Assembly (NCBI RefSeq): GCF_035046485.1
Contig: NC_085137.1
Span: forward strand, 44,137,155 to 44,201,154
Length of the DNA stretch: 64,000 nucleotides
Reading direction: 5' to 3'
Source of the DNA: Aedes albopictus
Taxonomy: Eukaryota > Arthropoda > Insecta > Diptera > Culicidae
Shown here in pieces: positions 1 through 10,960 of this stretch. Made by a program: the position numbers and the translations under genes. The stretch's first letter is position 1, and every line of letters starts with the position of its first letter. The notes beneath the pieces were generated by a model, which saw only the letters and a program-made list of their open reading frames with translations, made no database searches and was not told the origin of the DNA.

Positions 1-945
1 AAGTGTGTTCAGAAAATGGACTGATATAATCAGATCATTCATTCATTCAGAGATATTATAATTTTTTTCTAACATATCTAACATAACATCGCAGGTGAAT
101 TTAAAACAACTTTGTATCCTCCCAGCTGAAGGAACCCCATAAGACAGCCACTCTCCAACATTGTGTCTCAATTCTACCTCTATCCAATTAGTTTTACCGT
201 TAGCCGAGACTCCATTTCCTTTCAATTAGGTCCGTATTGAACCTGGAGAAGGAGCATCAATCGTTCCACATTCTCCACATGTTTCTCCGAAGAATAACTG
301 CCCGAAGAAAGAACCCAAAACTGGCCCATCCCTTCCCGGCACCACACACCACCGAAAAGCGCACACACGATAGAACCGTTTTCAGATTCGTTATGCGCTT
401 CCAGGAAACAATCCAAGGACAACCAGCTTCCTCCTTGCACACACCGCACCGGTGAAGAATGCATGCGCCGTCCGTTCGGTGCCCCAAGTTTTGCCTCGAT
501 CGCCCCCAGGTTGAGCAGTGGTGGGTAGGGCTTCTAATGCATTGCAATTTCATGCTTCCTTGCACACTTTTTTTTTTGCTTAAACCTGAACGATGCCGGA
601 GAAGAGATGCCAAACTGTGATCCAACAACAACTCGATGTTGTTGAATTGAGAATTGAGTGATGTTTGCGAAGCAAACAGTGTTCATTTTACTCAATGAAG
701 TTTACAAATTCCTAAAAGAAATCGCTCATATCTCAAATGAATTCACAAAAACTGCAACTTTCAGCTTCACTAGTGTTTTAGGGAAGACGCAACTCCGTTC
801 TTACTCATGTTATTGGCGATCTGTTCTCCTTTCGTCTTTTGGCTTCTAATGTTTGAGAGGCTGCTCGTCTACCGTGCACATCGCTGCAATCCACAGCGCT
901 TATCATAACACCATCCAATCGACGGACACACCACACCGATGACTA
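1..945. other. no recognised gene
   Basis: I recognise no gene, RNA or mobile element here. Open frames are short and lack family motifs. A T-rich run lies near 568-579. The stretch is mixed-composition and may be single-copy DNA. Confidence 0.4.
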
Positions 946-1051
946 CCCTAGTAGCACATATGTTTAAGAAAAGTCAATATAACTCCTATATGACCAAGTT
1001 TGGTCATATAAGAGTCACAAAAACCGATGTACAACAAGTGTGCTACTGGGG
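946..1051. mobile_element. small palindromic terminal-repeat element
   Basis: The outer arms match imperfectly (CCCTAGTAGCACA at the left, the complement of CCCCAGTAGCACA at the right). The centre is an 11-bp perfect palindrome arm, TATATGACCAA, around a 2-bp loop at about 989-1012. The size and structure fit a MITE. I see no clear target duplication. The outer CCCAG box resembles the ends of the larger elements at 7358 and 11252. Confidence 0.45.
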
Positions 1052-2089
1052 TAACAGTTTGCTCCAAGGCAAACTCTTTCTGCCAGCCACCGTACCTACT
1101 GGAGAGGAACAGCATCCTGGAACATATTGCTGCTGGGTTGGCTTCGAACGGAGTTCTCTTCGTCATCATAATCATCAACAACATCAACATCATGATGTCG
1201 GGAATTGCAGGCGAGAACAGCATCTTAGGAGAAGGTAATGCACAGTGAATGCATATGTTTGGGGAAGTGGTCAGAACTAACTTTGTCTGTTTTTAGGTAT
1301 CCAGCAAAGCACTACAAAATATTTCCTATCTTCTTCCTATGGATTCTTTGATATTTCTTTTTTTCATTTTTTGCCCTTTTCTTAGCTTTTAACTGTAAAT
1401 TTTCCTTATTCTTTTGTCCTCTTATTCTCCTTTCCTTTGCCATTCGTATCTTTCTTTTCCTTCTCCTATTTTCCACCTTACTTTTCTACACATTTTTATA
1501 CTTAGTATCATTTCAAAGGTCATAGTTGGAAGAAAAAATAACTTTTTCAAGATTATTGAATATTAATTAAAAAAAGTTTTGAGCAGAGAAGATAAATGTG
1601 GGAAAGATGCAGAAAATGAACTTAAAATATAGAGACAATTAGTCGCAAACAAGAAGATATACAACATAGTTAGATAGACTAATTATGGAGGATGCAAATG
1701 CTGGAGAAGATGGTGAAAAATGAGAGGAAAGAAAAGGAAGTAAATTAATAAAGGAAATAGGAAGAATAAGAAAGAAATAGAAGATAAAAAAAGATAAATC
1801 AATAATTGAAAAAAACATGGAAAACAGAGAAAATTAAATTGAAAACCAGAAAATAGACAGCGGGAACAGAAGGTTTCATGTTATTAGGGCTTAATTAAAA
1901 GGGCTATATAAAATATAATTCTACTCGGAAATCGACTGTAAGGATGACTCTACTGGATGACGGCTACGAAGGCTTTTCAAGATGACTGCGAATCCGTCAA
2001 CCTATAGAGAAAGGAGGAAATTTTATCCATAAATTGAGTCAGGGCTTCAATGAGCAAACGTGAGTTCACGAGAACATGTCTTGGTCCTG
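1052..2089. other. pyrimidine block then purine block, no gene
   Basis: About 1320-1500 is dominated by C and T on the + strand and about 1550-1870 by A and G, so the strand bias flips sharply near 1520. A frame at 1027-1248 ends in a GTAATG that looks like a splice donor but shows no recognisable domain. No gene is called. Confidence 0.4.
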
Positions 2090-2520
2090 AGCATTTGAGA
2101 TAAGGCCAAGGGGGTTTCCAGGAAGTTTCCAGAGAGCCCAAAAAAAGGGCTTCAGGGGCGTTTTAGGTGATTGTTTTTGGGGGTTTCAGGAGCCTTTAAA
2201 GAATATTTCGACAAGTTTCATCGGCGTTTCAATAGGATTATGGGAATTTCAAGTGCATTTAAATAGTATAACTAGTCTCAGGAACGATTCTAGCGGCTTT
2301 AAGGGCGATTCAGGGGGACTCAAAATCCTATTAAGGGCAATACAAGAGGTTTCAGTGGCATTCCAGAGAGTTTCAGGGGATTTCAGGTTTGTTTAGGAGC
2401 GTTCCGAGAGGTTTTAAGGCGTTTGATAGCATTTTAGTAGCTCTTCAAGGGGTTTTCAGGTGAGTTTTGGGGGGTTCCGGAAGATTTTCAAGATTTCAGG
2501 GATTTCGAGATTTCAGACGA
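2090..2520 (+). repeat. 11-bp G-rich minisatellite, forward arm
   Basis: Degenerate tandem units built around TTTCAGGGGCG recur about every 11 bp, with runs of three to five G spaced by 6-9 other bases. The unit is not a multiple of 3, so frames break often. The neighbouring block carries the same family in reverse complement, making an inverted pair. Confidence 0.75.
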
Positions 2521-2529
2521 TAGTATGAT

Positions 2530-2915
2530 GTGCCCAGAGACCCCTGGTATCCCTCTGAAACCCCTTGAGGCGGGAGGTGGGAGAGGCGGGAAAGGGAACC
2601 ATTTACCCCCAAGGATTGTTCTACCGGAGGCCTTACTTCTTTACGTGATGTGGGTCGGTGGTCAAGTCCCAACAACCCCTCCTGTAACCCTCTAGAACCC
2701 ACTTAAAAACCCCTAAGACTTCCTTGAATCCCTCTGAGACCCTTCTTGGGACGTATCTGAGATCCCTTAAACGCCTCTGAGACCCCTGATGTCCTCTGGA
2801 ATTCCCTTGGATCCCCTAAACGCCCCTGGATGTCCCGGAACTCCCATGAACCCCCTTTTGACCCTAAGAAAAGCCCCTGGGATCACCTGAAGTCTCTTAA
2901 GCCCCTGGCTGCCGT
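2530..2915 (-). repeat. 11-bp minisatellite, reverse arm
   Basis: Units such as CCCCTGAAAC and CCTCTGAGACC are the complement of the TTTCAGGGG units immediately to the left. Together with 2090-2520 this forms a divergent inverted arrangement. A GC-rich unrelated insert lies near 2570-2660. Confidence 0.7.
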
Positions 2916-3468
2916 ATCCATAGTTATCGTCACTATAACATTTTCTTATGCACAATATTGGTTCTGAATAGCTCTCCTTCTTTTGTGGGGCATAAAAAAA
3001 CAATTTCCTAAAAAAAAACTCTGAATAACTCTTTCTCCTTTCTCACCTCTTCTATTATCTTTCTTCTTTAATCTTTCTCCTTTCTCCTGTGAGCTCATGA
3101 ACTCTTTCAGTGATTTGGAATTTCTTCTGAGACGGCTTGCAGTCACAGAAATAAGCGTTGATTATTTTAATTCATCGCCGACGTTTCGATTTCGATCCTC
3201 GTGTTTAGATCTTCTTGTGAAGTGCCGTATTTACACGGATGTTTGTCGGGATTTTGGTGCAATGGCCTCATTCACAATAGTTGTACCCTTGCTAGGTTAA
3301 CGGGAAAGTTAATTTATGGGGATTTTTACACACTGTTCGATGTCCAGAATTTTTCTACTTGGAACCTTTTTCGTCGAAGAAAGGGGACATACTTGAAGGG
3401 ATCCATGGATGGATTCTTGAGCAAATCTGTGGATGAACTCTTAATGGATTTCTTGTAGAAAATATTAG
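2916..3468. other. pyrimidine-rich spacer, no gene
   Basis: About 3020-3092 is a CTTTCTCC-type polypyrimidine tract. The short frames at 3097-3300 and 3201-3458 have no recognisable motif. From about 3380 weak 12-bp-like units begin. Confidence 0.35.
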
Positions 3469-3546
3469 CCTCGTGGCCTAGCGGTTAGCGGCGTCAGCCG
3501 TTTAGATGTCTCGTAAGCCTCGGACTGTTGGTTCGATTCCCACTTT
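3469..3546 (+). pseudogene. tRNA-like sequence with A and B boxes
   Basis: A tRNA-type A box (TGGCCTAGCGGTTAGCG) is followed about 40 bp later by a perfect B box (GGTTCGATTCC). The acceptor strands do not pair well and the T stem has a mismatch. It is therefore more likely a tRNA pseudogene or an orphan SINE head than a working tRNA. It stands just before the long 12-bp minisatellite. Confidence 0.5.
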
Positions 3547-3589
3547 TTCTTCAGTATTCCTATCTTATTCTTGGATGCAACCCTGAAAA

Positions 3590-6480
3590 AAAAAAAATGA
3601 TGAAAAGATTTCCGAAATATCTGAGCGAATCCTTGAATACATTTTTGAAGAGATCTCGAGAGGAACTTCTGAAGAAATCACTAGAGGAATTCCCGGAGCA
3701 ATCTTTGGAGCAATCTTTGAAATAATCCCAGGAGGAGTTCTTGGAGGAATACAAGAAGGGATTCCTGAAGAAATTCAAGGAGAAGTCCCTGGAGGAATCC
3801 TTTAGAGGATTCCAGGTATCCTGGAGAGATACCTGGATGAATTCCTTGAGCAATCACTGAAAGAATTTCCAAAGAAATTCCGGGAGGAATACCTGGAGAA
3901 GTTTCTGAAGGGATCCTTGGAGGAATATCTAAAGAAATTTCTGGATAAATTCTTGAAGGAATATCTAAAGTAATTTCTGGATAAATTCTTGAAGGAATTC
4001 CTGGGGGAAGCCCTGAAGCAATTCCTGGAGCAATCCCTGAATTAATTCCTTTATGAATCTCTGATTGAATTCCCGAAGAATTTCCCTGGGGGAATTTCTG
4101 AAGAAATTCCTTAAGGAATTCCTGGAGTAATTTCTGGATAAATTCTTGGAAGAATTGCTGGAGGAATTACTGCAGAACTCCTAGAAGAATTTCTAGGATC
4201 CCTGGAGAAATTCTTGGATGAATTTCTGGAGGAATTCCTGTAGGAGGTCCTGTAGGATTTCTTGGAAAAAATACTGGAGGAATACCAGGAGAGAATTTCT
4301 AAAGGCATCACTGAAGGATTTCCTGGAGAAACTACTATGAGGATTGCCCGCAAGAAGCCCCTGGAGAAAATGCTGAAGAAATTGCTGTAGGATTTTTTGG
4401 AGGAATACGTGGAAGAATTCCTGGAAGAATTCCTAGAGGAATTCGTGGAGTAATTTCTGGAGGTGTCCCTGAAAGAATTCTTGGATAAAATCCTGGAGGA
4501 AAGCCTTGAGAAATTCTTGGAGGAGTTCTTACTGGAGAAATGCCTAGAGGAGTTCTAAAGAAATCCCTTGAGGAATAACTGGAGGAATCCCTAGCGGAGC
4601 TCCTGAATGAATGCCTAGGGAAATTCTCAAAAACACATTCCTCCTCCTCTTCGGCGTAACGTCCTCACTGGGACAAAGCCTGCTTCTCAGCTTAGTGTTC
4701 TATGAGCACTTCCACAGTTATTAACTGAGAGCTTCCTCTGCCAATGACCATTTTGCATGCGTATATCGTGTGGCAGGCACGAAGATACTCTATGCCCAAG
4801 GAAGTCAAGGAAATTTCCTTTACGAAAAGATCCTGGACCGACCGGGAATCGAACCCGTCACCCTCAGCATGGTCATGCTGAATACCCGTGCGTTTACCGC
4901 CTCGACTATATGGGCCCTAACACATTCCCTGGAGAAATTATTTTATAAATTCTGCGCCGGAATTCTTGGAGTAAATCCTGTAGGACCCACTAGAGAAAAC
5001 CCCAGAGGAATCCCGGGATGAATGCCTAAGGGAATGCCCTAGGGAATCTTTGGATAAATTTCTGGCGGAATCTCAATAGAAATCTGTGGAGGAATCCTTC
5101 AAGTATTCCCTGAAAGAATTCTTGGAGGAATTCCAGCATGAATTCCTAGATAAATTCATGGAAAAATCTCTGGAGGATTCCTTAGAGTGATTCCTAAAGG
5201 AATCTCTGATAGAATACCGGGGCTGGAGGAAGCCCTGGAAGAATGCCTGTGAGAATTCCTGGAGAAACGGTTGGAAGGATGCGTAAAGCAATTCCTGGAG
5301 AAATTCCCTCTATCATTCTGTTTTTATTTCGTAAATTTTAGCATTATGATAGTTCATCACACTGGAGAAATTCCTGAACACTTGCCTGAAAGAATTTCTT
5401 GAGGAATCTCTGTATAAATTGTTGGAGGGTTCCCTGCAGAAAATCTCGGAGGAATCCCTTTAGGAATTTTTGGAGGAATCCTTGGGGGAAATACTGAAGA
5501 AATCGCAGAAAGAGTTCTTGGACAATCTGAGGAATCCCATGAAGAGTTCGTTGAGGAACTTCTGCATGAATTCCTGAATGAATTTCTGAAGGCATAGTCG
5601 TAAAATATCCTAGGAAAATTATTAGTGCAATCGCTGTTGGAATTTCTTAAGGAATACAGTAAGGTATGCCTGAAGAAATTCCTGAAGGAATTCTTGTAGG
5701 AATTCTTGTAGGAATTCTTGAAGAAGCTCTTGGAGGAATTCTTGGATGAGTCCCTGGATGCATTCCCAGAGGACATCCTGGATTTACTGAATAATTTGCC
5801 TAAAAGATTGCTGTAGAAATTTTTGAATGAATTCTTAGTGTAATTCCTGGTAGAGTCTATTGGGGAATCCCTGGATGAAATCTTGGAGGAATACTTTGAG
5901 AAATTCCTCCTGGAGGAATTCCTAGAGAAATCCCTTGAGGAACTTTTGGAGGAAAGCCTTGAGGAATCCCTATGGGTGTACGTGTAGGAATTCCTGGAGG
6001 AATCTCTGGAAAAAATTTAATCTCTAGTGGAATCCCTGGAGGAATTCATGGAGGAATTCTTCAATTAATTTTGGGACGTATTGTTGGGGAAGCACCTGTA
6101 GGCATCACTGAAGAATGCTTTGGAGAAATTTAAGGAATCCCTGAATAAATCTTCGAAGGAATATCTGAAGGAATATTTGGAGGAATTCCTGTAGATACTT
6201 CTGGACAAATTCCTGGAGGTATTTTTGACAGATCCCAGAGGAAATCTCTGTAAGGATTCCTCAAGGAATCCATGAAAGAATTCCTGAATAAATGCCTAGA
6301 GAAATATATGGAGGATTCCCTAGAGTATTTACTTAAAGAATCTCTGAAGGAGGAACCCCTGGAGGAATGCCTGGAGGACTTTCTGGAGGAATTCTTGGAG
6401 GAAGTCCCGGAGAAATTCCTGGAGACATGGCTGTAAGAATTCCTGGAGAAATTTCTAAAAAAAATCCTGGAGGGATGACA
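3590..6480 (+). repeat. 12-bp minisatellite array (GAATTCCTGGAG type)
   Basis: About 2.6 kb of degenerate 12-bp units, consensus near GAATTCCTGGAG, interrupted by a SINE at 4642-4918. The period is clear around 5640-5730, where GAATTC recurs at 12-bp steps. As 12 bp is four codons, indels of whole units keep frames open, which explains several long meaningless frames of E, F, L and K on both strands. Further blocks lie at 30561, 35895, 36600, 39306, 40660, 48700 and inside 53049-54711. Confidence 0.85.
4642..4918 (-). mobile_element. Feilai-type tRNA-derived SINE, full length
   Basis: Read on the - strand it begins GGGCCCATATAG, then a tRNA-like head with B box GGGTTCGATTCCC, then an unrelated body, and ends in a GAG/GAA-type triplet tail (CCTCCTCCTC on the + strand). 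Flanking 10-bp duplications AACACATTCC lie at 4632-4641 and 4919-4928, so both ends are exact. Feilai of Aedes aegypti is known for this head, body and triplet-tail design. The insertion interrupts, and so postdates, the surrounding 12-bp minisatellite. Confidence 0.88.
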
Positions 6481-6561
6481 GATCGGAAAAAATAGCTAAA
6501 ACGATTGTCTAATAAATCATGAAAAGTATCTCAGATCTAAAGTATACCAGCTGGTTGGATG

Positions 6562-6964
6562 CAAGGGTGCGACCATTCAGTTGCAAAGATTTACATTCAT
6601 TTGCTATAATCTCAGTTCCGAGGCATGCCATCGAAAAACAATGTATGGATGAATTTAACCTTGTAGTTTTATCTGAAAGTTTGCCGAATAACATTGGGAT
6701 CGCAAACGTATACCAAAGTCGTGAGCGAGCTGTGAAGGCAACTCTCCACGTGGTGAATGTAAATTTCATTCACGTAGTGGAAAGTTGCCTTCACAGCTCG
6801 CTCACGACTTTGGTATACGTTTGCGATCCCAATGTTATTCGGCAAACTTTCAGATAAAACTACAAGGTTAAATTCATCCATACATTGTTTTTCGATAGCA
6901 TGCTTCGGAACTGAGGTAATAGCAAATGAATGTAAATCTTTGCAAATGATTGGTCGCACCCTTG
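6562..6964. mobile_element. hAT-type palindromic MITE with 8-bp target duplication
   Basis: Nearly the whole 403 bp is one palindrome: two arms of about 200 bp meet near 6765 and end in CAAGGGTGCGACCA. The flanks carry a perfect 8-bp duplication, GTTGGATG, at 6554-6561 and 6965-6972. An 8-bp duplication is the hAT signature. It sits inside the RTE copy, so the pre-insertion sequence is independently predicted by that reading frame. The two arms create mirror-image open frames that are not genes. Confidence 0.9.
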
Positions 6965-6972
6965 GTTGGATG

Positions 6973-7357
6973 GCCTGATATGCCTAATCTACAAGAAAGG
7001 GAACAAACTAGAGTGTGCCAATTATAGAGGGATTACCCTTTCAAATTCGGCATATAAGATACTGTCACATGCCCTGTACAATAGACTGAGACCTCTTGAA
7101 AAGTCCTTCGTCGGCGAATGCCAGGCTGGTTTTCGGAGGGCCTGATCAACATCGGATCAAATATTTAGCCTGTGGATGATCCTAGATAAATTTCGGGAAT
7201 ATAACTTGCAGACTCACCATCTGTTCATTGATTTTAAAGCAGCGTACGATTTAGTTAAAGAAATGAGTTTTGGCAGACATGGTTTTCCGGCGAAACTAAA
7301 TAGGCTGATACGCGCAACGCTGGATGGATCAAAATCAAGTAATCGGATCGCAGTCGA
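6973..7357 (+). pseudogene. RTE reverse transcriptase fragment, N-terminal motifs
   Basis: The translation contains LIYKKGNKLECANYRGITL, then ECQAGFRR followed by a stop where RTE elements have a G-R-S-T segment, then HHLFIDFKAAYD, the motif with the first catalytic Asp. After AYD the expected segment is damaged, and the frame runs into the inserted element at 7358. It continues in the piece from 8283. Confidence 0.8.
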
Positions 7358-8282
7358 CCCAAGTAACTAAAAGTTCAGATAAAAGGGTACTTTATAAGCT
7401 AAGCAGCTTGTTCGAGATTGCTCATTAGCCTTCTAAGCAGCTTCATTTTTAAGTAATTTTGGAACTTGAAAGTTCACCTAAGCACGCTGCTGCATAGCCT
7501 TCTAAGCAGCTTCTGACAGAACTTTGACAAAATTCATGCAAAAACAAAAATGTGTTTTTCAGAATCACAACCCCTCCCTGTTGGTGAGTTTGTGATTCAT
7601 GTCTGGCAACTGCATCTGAAAATTTTATTTTCACACATGTCGCTGCTATGTTGATTTGAACTGGATCTTCCTGCGTGATAGCCTGCCGACTTACCGCTGC
7701 ACTACTGAAGACACGTGACATAGTCAAGCTAACTTCACTACTGAACAAATGTGCAAAACTAGCTGCCGACAGAAAATCGGTTCAAGTGAGACTTCACCTG
7801 CTGTTCACTCAATCACAACTGTAGTACTGTGGTAGAGCGTAGGGTTCTCACGCGGCAACTATTCGTTCGAAACCGATAGGCGGCATTTTTTTTTTTGCTC
7901 AAGCCTTTCATTCATTGATTTTATAAATTCACATTTGTCTTTTATTTGTATATGCTTAAACAGTTGGTTTCTGCAAAAGAAATAAATTTAACTTTCATTG
8001 AAACACAATGCTACTAAACTGAACTTCTATGAACTTGAATGTTCCGAGTAGCATCTTAAGCAACTTAAAAGTTCCGCGAAGTTCAGATAAAGTTCCGAAT
8101 GGAACTTTCCTGCTTCTTAAGAGGCTAACAATGAGCCTTGCCGGAACTTGTGATCGAAGTTCCAGCAAGGCCCATCATTAGCCTCCTTAGCAGCCAGAAA
8201 GTTACATTTGGAACTTAATCTGCACTTCGCGGAACTTGAAAGTGCATTTTGTCATGGGAAGCGGAACTTCTGGTTACTTGGG
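7358..8282. mobile_element. GAACTT-rich terminal-repeat element
   Basis: The ends are 10-bp perfect inverted repeats, CCCAAGTAAC and GTTACTTGGG, extended imperfectly to about 19 bp. The hexamer GAACTT or its complement AAGTTC occurs about 14 times in 925 bp, including right next to both terminal boxes; chance predicts under one. The flanking 8-mers GCAGTCGA and GAAGTATA agree at 5 of 8, a possible decayed duplication. It interrupts the RTE copy and has no transposase. Confidence 0.75.
7815..7896 (+). pseudogene. tRNA-like segment inside the GAACTT element
   Basis: An A-box-like TGGTAGAGCGTAGGG is followed about 40 bp later by a B-box-like CGTTCGAAACC, and then by a run of T from about 7888 that could stop RNA polymerase III. 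It lies near the middle of a DNA-type element, an unusual place for a tRNA relic. No good acceptor stem is visible. Confidence 0.35.
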
Positions 8283-9211
8283 GAAGTATATATCTCGTTT
8301 GTGAACTTGGATGGATTGAAGCAGGGTGATGCTCTTTAAAATTTGCTGTTAAGCATTCCACTCGAAGAAGCGATTAGGAGGTCTAGTGTACAGAGGAATG
8401 GCACTATCATCACATGGTCGCACATGCTCCTTGGCTTTGCAGACGATATTGATCTCATCGGAAGTGATCGTAGTGCAGTGGAGGAAGCTTTCGCTCTTTT
8501 GATGAAAGAGACAGCGAGGATAGACTTGACGATTAACTCTACCAAGGCAAAGTACATGATAGCGGGTAGAAACAGAGACAGGCCTAGAGGTGTTAGTGCT
8601 GAGGTAGTGATTGATGGGGATGTGTGTGAAGTTGTTGAAGAATTTGTTTATCTTGAAGTACTTGAGACATGTGACAATGACGTTTCCCTTGAAATGAAAA
8701 GGCGTATTGTTGCTGCGAATAGGACCTTATACGGATTATGTAACCAGCTCACGTCCCGAAATTCGCTCTATATAAGACGCTGAATCTTCCGGTTGCCCTC
8801 TACGTGCACAAAGCGTGGACGTTGAAGGAGTTAGACCGAAAAGCTTTCGGAGTTTTTGAGCGCAAAGTTCTGTGGACAATTCTCGGTGGGAAATAAGAAA
8901 ATGGAGTGTGATGAAGACGCATGAATCACGAGTTGAGAATATTGTGAAACGAACAAAATACGGCAGACTGCACTGGGCTGGATACATAGTGCGTGTGTTG
9001 GAAGAAAAAAGTAGCGAAAACAATATTCAGCAGGAAATCAAGTAGAGGTCACCGACTTCGTGGGTGGCCGGGAACGCGCTGGCTGCACGCGGTTGAAGAA
9101 GATCTGCGATCTCTACACGTTCGGGAAAACTGGAAGAACATCGCCCAAACGAAGATGATGCTCTACTATACGCTCGGCGTTAGAGTAAAGTTACTTTGTA
9201 GTCAACATTGA
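8283..9211 (+). pseudogene. RTE reverse transcriptase fragment, catalytic core to C-terminus
   Basis: It starts with a damaged LDGLKQGDAL (cf. the RQGD motif), continues in frame from about 8343 to LGFADDIDLIG, which carries the FADD catalytic pair, then INSTKAKYMIAG and IDGDVCEVVEEFVYL. After a frameshift near 8780 it resumes with AFGVFERKVLW and ends with RGWPGTRWLHAVEEDL, typical of RTE C-termini. Several stops interrupt it. The order matches the better copy at 15354-16727. Confidence 0.82.
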
Positions 9212-9265
9212 TACCTTGGTAGGTCTTACATGATTATATTGAAATTTTAAAAAGGAAAAGAAATC

Positions 9266-9753
9266 CCGAGCAGAAGAGCATACCTTACAAATACCATGCG
9301 AAGAGCAACATGTGCTCTAATACCTAAAATTGTTATTGCAGCGTTATTGTACAAAATGTTATGAGAACATCACAATAACAGTTGGAGGTATTTGAGCAGA
9401 GTTTGGTATTGATGTAGTATTTGCTAGTTGTGCAGTGAAAATAACCGAAGAACCAGATTTGCTATTACATCATGAAGTCATCGAACATATGAAACATTTA
9501 ATAACAAGAAATGTTATGAGTTTGTTATTCAATAACTTTGGAATAACAAATACAACAATTGAAATTTTAGGTATGTATTTATTATTGAAATAACAAGACT
9601 TGTTATTTTCTAGGTGTTTATTATGCAAAATTTTGGTATTCGTTTTTGTTATTTTGCCTCTTATTACCACATAATGAAGGGCATATCAAGGTATGGTAGT
9701 ATTTAAGATAAATATCTTGATATGTTATTCACTTGTTATTTTCTTCTGCTCGG
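9266..9753. mobile_element. AATAAC-rich terminal-repeat element
   Basis: The ends match as a 12-bp inverted repeat, CCGAGCAGAAGA. Inside, AATAAC or GTTATT occurs about 13 times in 488 bp, in both orientations and close to the right box. No target duplication is clear and no coding capacity is seen. The high A+T content makes the word count less striking than in the GC-bearing families. Confidence 0.62.
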
Positions 9754-10960
9754 AATAACTAAAGCTTTTAAATTTTTGCCAATAACAGCTCCACTGTGCA
9801 ACGATGTGATGAGCTGTTTGCACGCTTGGTGCATGCAAAATTACGGCTATTATCGAAATTTAATTTGTTTTTACCGGGTATTCGGCGAAGGACACGAGCC
9901 CCGATTACGCTGTTTCTCTCCCATCCCAGCAGTAGCAGCAGCCCTACCATATACTGCAGCGTGTAATTTGATCCAGTTATTGGGAACCAATTGGAAGAGA
10001 AAGCGATCGATCCGATCCGTTCGTTCGAAACGCGTGCAAGAATGTCGAATCTAAATCACAGCCCCGCAGCCAGGAATTTCCGTTCCCGGTCTAATAAACC
10101 AAACAAAGTTATTGCATTTGCATCTTCGCGAAGAAGTCCAAGCAGACAAGAAACAGAAAGATCTTGAATAAATGCCCAAAAAAAACGAAGAACATTGAAA
10201 CGGAGGCTACCTCCCCGATGTCCGTAAATGTCGTTATCGAGCGTCCAATCTTTCTGGCTGGGCGAAATAATTTATTTAATTTTTCATTACCCATTTGGAC
10301 GTTCCACGCCGCCTTCCCGTAAGGGGGGAACCAACAAGCCAAAAAAAAATGTTTCAAGTGCTCAACCAGGTAGACATGTCGGGACGAGAAGGTGCAAACA
10401 AGACTTCACCTTCGCTTTTATGTGCCTCTCTTCCACATTCGAAGCTGCTTGCAACCAAGCCCCTTTGCCACGATTCCTCAAGAAGTCCTCAGACAAACGA
10501 CGGTGATGCGATTAGTACAGCATCCGAAAATTTGCTGATCGCGTTGAAGGCACTCATTGGTCACTGGAGTGCGCTTTTTTTTCTCGTTGATAAAATCGGG
10601 GTAAGAAGGAATTTGGCCTGAACGAAGAAACCAACGAAAATTTTAGCTTTCAGTGAGTCAATTTATGAACATTCTTGCATTTGAAATCGGGTTTGGTTGT
10701 TCGCTCAGTATCGAGTTTGGTAATAAATGGGACGAAATAATAAAACACGAGGAGTTGCTGACGCGATGGACATAAAATATGAAAAATTGTGTGATTCAAG
10801 TTGTGTATTACATATTTGGTTGAATGTGAACGCTTCAACATGTTGAGTAATATATGAATTCCATGGAAGTTTCATTTTCTTAATCAAGTAAAATTAACAA
10901 TGAAGCCGTAGAATACTCGTTCTAGACTCAACAAGTTTTAACAACTCTTATAAAACTGTA
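9754..10960. other. no recognised gene, possibly single-copy DNA
   Basis: A frame at 9722-10054 and two at 10228-10621 show no family motif. Composition is mixed with short homopolymer A and T runs. It looks less repetitive than its surroundings. Confidence 0.35.

Larger units (their letters stand above)
6490..9235 (+). mobile_element. old RTE-clade retrotransposon copy, twice interrupted
   Basis: Three collinear pieces (about 6490-6561, 6973-7357 and 8283-9235) encode parts of one reverse transcriptase in RTE order. Two unrelated terminal-repeat elements (6562-6964 and 7358-8282) split it. Removing the first insert and one copy of its 8-bp duplication rejoins the frame as W-L-D-G-L-I-C-L-I-Y-K-K-G. 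The 5' part including the endonuclease is absent. Many stops and shifts show it is dead and older than the copy at 13845. Confidence 0.82.

Noticed and set aside
3469..3546. A functional tRNA gene
   Set aside because: The A and B boxes are good, but the acceptor strands do not pair and the T stem has a mismatch.
3590..6480. A CRISPR-like array
   Set aside because: The units are 12 bp, degenerate and contiguous, with no unique spacers, and the context is an animal genome.
6519..6959. Two near-identical proteins on opposite strands
   Set aside because: They are mirror readings of the two arms of a palindromic MITE, with no independent coding evidence.
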